Source of the DNA: Rhodobiaceae bacterium UBA7378
GTDB lineage: Bacteria > Pseudomonadota > Alphaproteobacteria > RS24
DNA length: 9,489 nucleotides
NCBI GenBank assembly: GCA_002469805.1
Contig: DKNW01000115.1
Span: 6,277-15,765 of the forward strand
Reading direction: 5' to 3'
The notes under the pieces are model-generated. The model saw only the letters and a program-made list of their open reading frames with translations. It was not told the DNA's origin and did not search any database. Positions 7,372 to 9,489 of this stretch are shown here, piece after piece. Within the stretch, counting starts at the first letter, position 1; the number at the start of each line of letters is the position of its first letter. Position numbers and translations under genes: made by a program.

Positions 7372-9192
7372 TCAAAATCCGAAATACCACGGTGCCACAA
7401 CAGAATAGGTTAACCATATCAGAATAATCAACGGTGTACCGGCACGGATAAAATCGCGGAACTGATAATTCCCCGGTGTCATAACCAACAGGTTGGTCTG
7501 ATAGGCAATTGGTGTTGCGAAGCTGCAATTCGCGGCGAACACGACGGCAAGAATAAACGCCAGCGGGTCAACATTGAGCGAACCGGCTAGGTTGACTGCC
7601 AGCGGGGTAAACAACACAGCCGTGGCATTATTGGACAATACGTTGGTAACGACCGCGCATAGCAGGAAAAACACCGACAAAATAATCGCAGGCGGAAACC
7701 CATCAAATAGCACAAGCAATTGTGTAGTGATGAACGTCGCGCCACCGGAGGTAAACAGCGCGTGGGACATGGCGAGCGCTGCAGCAACCACGAGAAAAAT
7801 GCGCAGATCAAAGCCACGACTGGCCTGGCGCACATTCAACACACCGCTGGCAACCATCAATGTGGCTCCTGTCAGCGAGGCCGCAACAATTGGCACAATG
7901 CCGGTTGCCGCCGAGAAAACTGTGGCAGCGAAGATTAATCTGGCAGCTGGCGCTTTTTCAAACCGCGGTAATTCACGCGCTGACCATTCCATCAGCAGCG
8001 TATCGCGATTATCCCGCAGGCTTTCAATATTTGCCTGACTGCCGATCACCAGCAGCACGTCGCCAGCCTCAAGGCGGTTTTCGGTCAGCTCGTGACGCAA
8101 CATGCGCCGACGGCGTTGAACGCCGATGATGAAGCAATTTGTATCATGCGTGAAACCTGTTTGATGAACAGCGCGCGCCGCCATGCGCGAGCCCGGCGCG
8201 ACCACCAGTTCGGCCAGCACAGTTTCTTCGGCTTCCATATTTGGCACGAGCGGCATGAGTTGACCCGATAGCGGGTGGTCTTTGCTCGACAGCGCATCGG
8301 AAATCTCGCGGCGGGTTGCGGCAATAAATAAACGATCGCCGTGCGCTAGCGTCAAATCGTCAAAAGGAGGTAAAAACATATTACCGTCCCGCTCGATAAT
8401 TTGCAGGGTCATGCCACTCAGCGCAGGCAGAAAGCCTGCGGTCGTGCTTGCGCCAACCAGCGTGTCACCTATGCGCAAACGTAGTTCGATAATATATTGA
8501 CGCCCGGACTCAGCACTGCTGCTTTTTTCTGCAACCTCTGTTTCCCCGATAATGCGCGGCATCACGACAAAAATATAAACAGCTCCCACGCTGATGAGTA
8601 TGAGGCCGATCGGCGTTTGTTCGAAAAACCCTAATGTCTGATCCGTAAACCGAGCCGCAGAATCAGCCACGAGAAGGTTCGTCGACGAGCCGATAAGGGT
8701 GAGCATACCCCCCAATATCGTCATGAAGCTAAGCGACATCATATGTTGCGATGGGCTTAGTCGTGCGCGTTTTGAAATTGCAACGATAATAGGAATGGTC
8801 ATCAGCACCACGGGTGTATTGTTCAGCAATGCACTGGCAAATAGCGCGCCAACCAGCACGCCCCAGATAGCGCGGATCGGCGAACGGGTCGCGCGCCGTG
8901 TTGCACGGTCGATAAGGTTTTCAAGCGCTCCCGATTGGAACAGACCCTGCGCCATCACCAACAGGGCCATTACCGTGATCAGCGCAGGATTACCAAAGCC
9001 GGAAAGCAGTGTAGTGGCGTCGAGCAGGTTGCTCCCATCGGGGCCAATTTGCGGAAACACAGTGAAAAGTAGAATCATCGCGACCAATGCCAAGAGCGAG
9101 GTCATCTCGATTGCCACCATTTCGGTTACATAGAGAAGCATTGCGCCGACGATGACGGCGAAAGTCAGCCACATATGCAATTCAGAGACCAT
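7372..9192 (-). CDS. SLC13-family (DASS-type) permease with two RCK_C domains
   Basis: This inner-membrane secondary carrier of the divalent anion:Na+ symporter superfamily has 606 residues. Hydrophobic segments fill about 5-210 and 415-605, flanking a soluble cytoplasmic insert. Each half has the transport signature: LLNNTPVV (122-129) with GSSTNLLVA (168-176), and VLSNNATAVLFTP (518-530) with ATPIAYQTNLLVMTPG (559-574). The insert holds two RCK_C (TrkA_C) domains at about 232-300 and 322-392. They are seen in GDTLVGAS...LFDD-type and GDRLFIAA (285-292) strands, then PGSRMAARAV (333-342) and GDVLLVIGS (377-385). Such domains bind small ligands in K+ channels and in related carriers. The substrate (dicarboxylate, sulfate or another anion) cannot be read from sequence. 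A GAGGAA ribosome site lies at 9195-9200. It is the first gene of the minus-strand block. Confidence 0.9.
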   Translation of the reverse strand: MVSELHMWLTFAVIVGAMLLYVTEMVAIEMTSLLALVAMILLFTVFPQIGPDGSNLLDATTLLSGFGNPALITVMALLVMAQGLFQSGALENLIDRATRRATRSPIRAIWGVLVGALFASALLNNTPVVLMTIPIIVAISKRARLSPSQHMMSLSFMTILGGMLTLIGSSTNLLVADSAARFTDQTLGFFEQTPIGLILISVGAVYIFVVMPRIIGETEVAEKSSSAESGRQYIIELRLRIGDTLVGASTTAGFLPALSGMTLQIIERDGNMFLPPFDDLTLAHGDRLFIAATRREISDALSSKDHPLSGQLMPLVPNMEAEETVLAELVVAPGSRMAARAVHQTGFTHDTNCFIIGVQRRRRMLRHELTENRLEAGDVLLVIGSQANIESLRDNRDTLLMEWSARELPRFEKAPAARLIFAATVFSAATGIVPIVAASLTGATLMVASGVLNVRQASRGFDLRIFLVVAAALAMSHALFTSGGATFITTQLLVLFDGFPPAIILSVFFLLCAVVTNVLSNNATAVLFTPLAVNLAGSLNVDPLAFILAVVFAANCSFATPIAYQTNLLVMTPGNYQFRDFIRAGTPLIILIWLTYSVVAPWYFGF

Positions 9193-9290
9193 GTTTCCTC
9201 GATTTAGTTGAACCTGCTAACGACAACACTAGATTAACCAATGCGATTAGGGCATAAGAAAATCATTCAGACATATCAAGGGTTCGGAAG
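9193..9290. promoter_or_regulatory. Divergent intergenic region with candidate promoters
   Basis: These 98 bases are the only gap large enough to hold the promoters of both the six-gene minus-strand block and the flavin reductase gene. On the minus strand, TTGATA (9274-9279) and TATGCC (9251-9256) are 17 bases apart: good -35 and weak -10. On the plus strand, TTGAAC (9208-9213) and TAGATT (9230-9235) are 16 apart, with four of six matches each. The region is A+T-richer than the genes around it. No clear operator palindrome was found. The assignment of the region is firmer than that of the individual boxes. Confidence 0.4.
9195..9200 (-). promoter_or_regulatory. Ribosome binding site of the SLC13 permease gene
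   Basis: On the minus strand GAGGAA is followed by ACATG-type spacing, with the core ending two to four bases before the ATG at 9192. It supports that start over the internal Met at residue 7. Confidence 0.55.
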
Positions 9291-9489
9291 ATGAACGCAC
9301 AGCGCCAGCTAAGAAACGCATTTGGACAATTCGGCACCGGCGTTGCGATCATAACCATTGCTGGTGCGAATGATACCACGCTCGGCTTAACCGTGAACAG
9401 CTTTTCATCTGTGTCGCTAGACCCGCCGCTGATATCTTGGTGCCTAGCAAGTGATTCCGACATGGTTGATCGGTTCAGCGATGTTGATC
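9291..9489 (+). CDS. Flavin reductase family protein (3' end missing)
   Basis: Only the first 66 residues are visible, and the frame runs off the window. They match the N-terminus of the flavin reductase-like domain (DIM6/NTAB, HpaC/RutF-type): an [12 protein letters not shown] segment (11-22) followed by [22 protein letters not shown] (31-52). This is the FMN/FAD-binding beta-barrel region, where TVNSF and SLDPPL contact the flavin. Members use NAD(P)H to reduce free flavin, often for a partner monooxygenase, while others are stand-alone flavoproteins. The partner would have to be outside this window. The ATG at 9291 is preceded by AAGGG and GGAAG runs. The gene is divergent from the SLC13 gene across 98 bases. 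Confidence 0.85.
   Translation, partial: MNAQRQLRNAFGQFGTGVAIITIAGANDTTLGLTVNSFSSVSLDPPLISWCLASDSDMVDRFSDVD

Noticed and set aside
7574..8038. Plus-strand open frames of 60-154 codons opposite the SLC13 and TRAP genes
   Set aside because: They lie wholly inside well-supported genes, have compositions expected from antisense reading, and show no recognisable domain or convincing ribosome site.
9201..9250. Possible CtrA-type TTAA-N7-TTAA site or operator in the divergent gap
   Set aside because: TTAA and TTAG motifs occur, but none has the required seven-base spacing. The inverted pieces (TTAG...CTAA, GTTG...CAAC) are too short and imperfect to support an operator.

Overview
The window reads as ordinary, densely coded chromosome from an alphaproteobacterium of moderate G+C content. 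The assignment rests on three points: a recO-parC pair whose proteins carry alphaproteobacterial-type sequence, a bacterial arginyltransferase-family enzyme (Bpt) near parC, and a TRAP transporter of the mannitol/chloroaromatic/2-oxo-acid type. A marine or otherwise oligotrophic heterotroph fits the transporter content, but that is inference. No tRNA, rRNA, CRISPR array, insertion sequence, integrase or attachment site was seen. The longest gap without a gene is 98 bases.

Layout. (1) Positions 1-2886, plus strand: the 3' part of recO (DNA repair mediator), then complete parC (topoisomerase IV subunit A). (2) Positions 2903-9192, minus strand: six genes packed head to tail. In transcription order they are an SLC13-type carboxylate/anion permease with two RCK_C domains, bpt (aspartate/glutamate leucyltransferase, N-degron pathway), the three TRAP subunits (binding protein, small membrane subunit, large membrane subunit), and a small membrane-anchored protein with a probable immunoglobulin-like periplasmic domain. 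Gaps between them are 26, 21, 6, -4 and 1 bases, and no internal promoter or terminator was recognised, so they probably form one transcript starting in the 9193-9290 gap. (3) Positions 9291-9489, plus strand: the 5' end of a flavin reductase gene, divergent from the six-gene block.

How the genes may work together. The TRAP system probably imports a small carboxylate, likely a 2-oxo acid, because the binding protein keeps the Gln, Arg, Glu-Trp and Glu positions of the TakP family. The SLC13 protein is a second, independent carboxylate or anion carrier. Bpt marks proteins for ClpS/ClpAP degradation and has no obvious mechanistic link to uptake.

Nothing here is convincingly a new biological system. 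The points most worth checking are the unnamed Ig-like membrane-anchored protein at the end of the TRAP genes, the placement of an N-degron transferase between two carboxylate transporters, a possible leaderless start of parC, and the cysteine cluster of Bpt.
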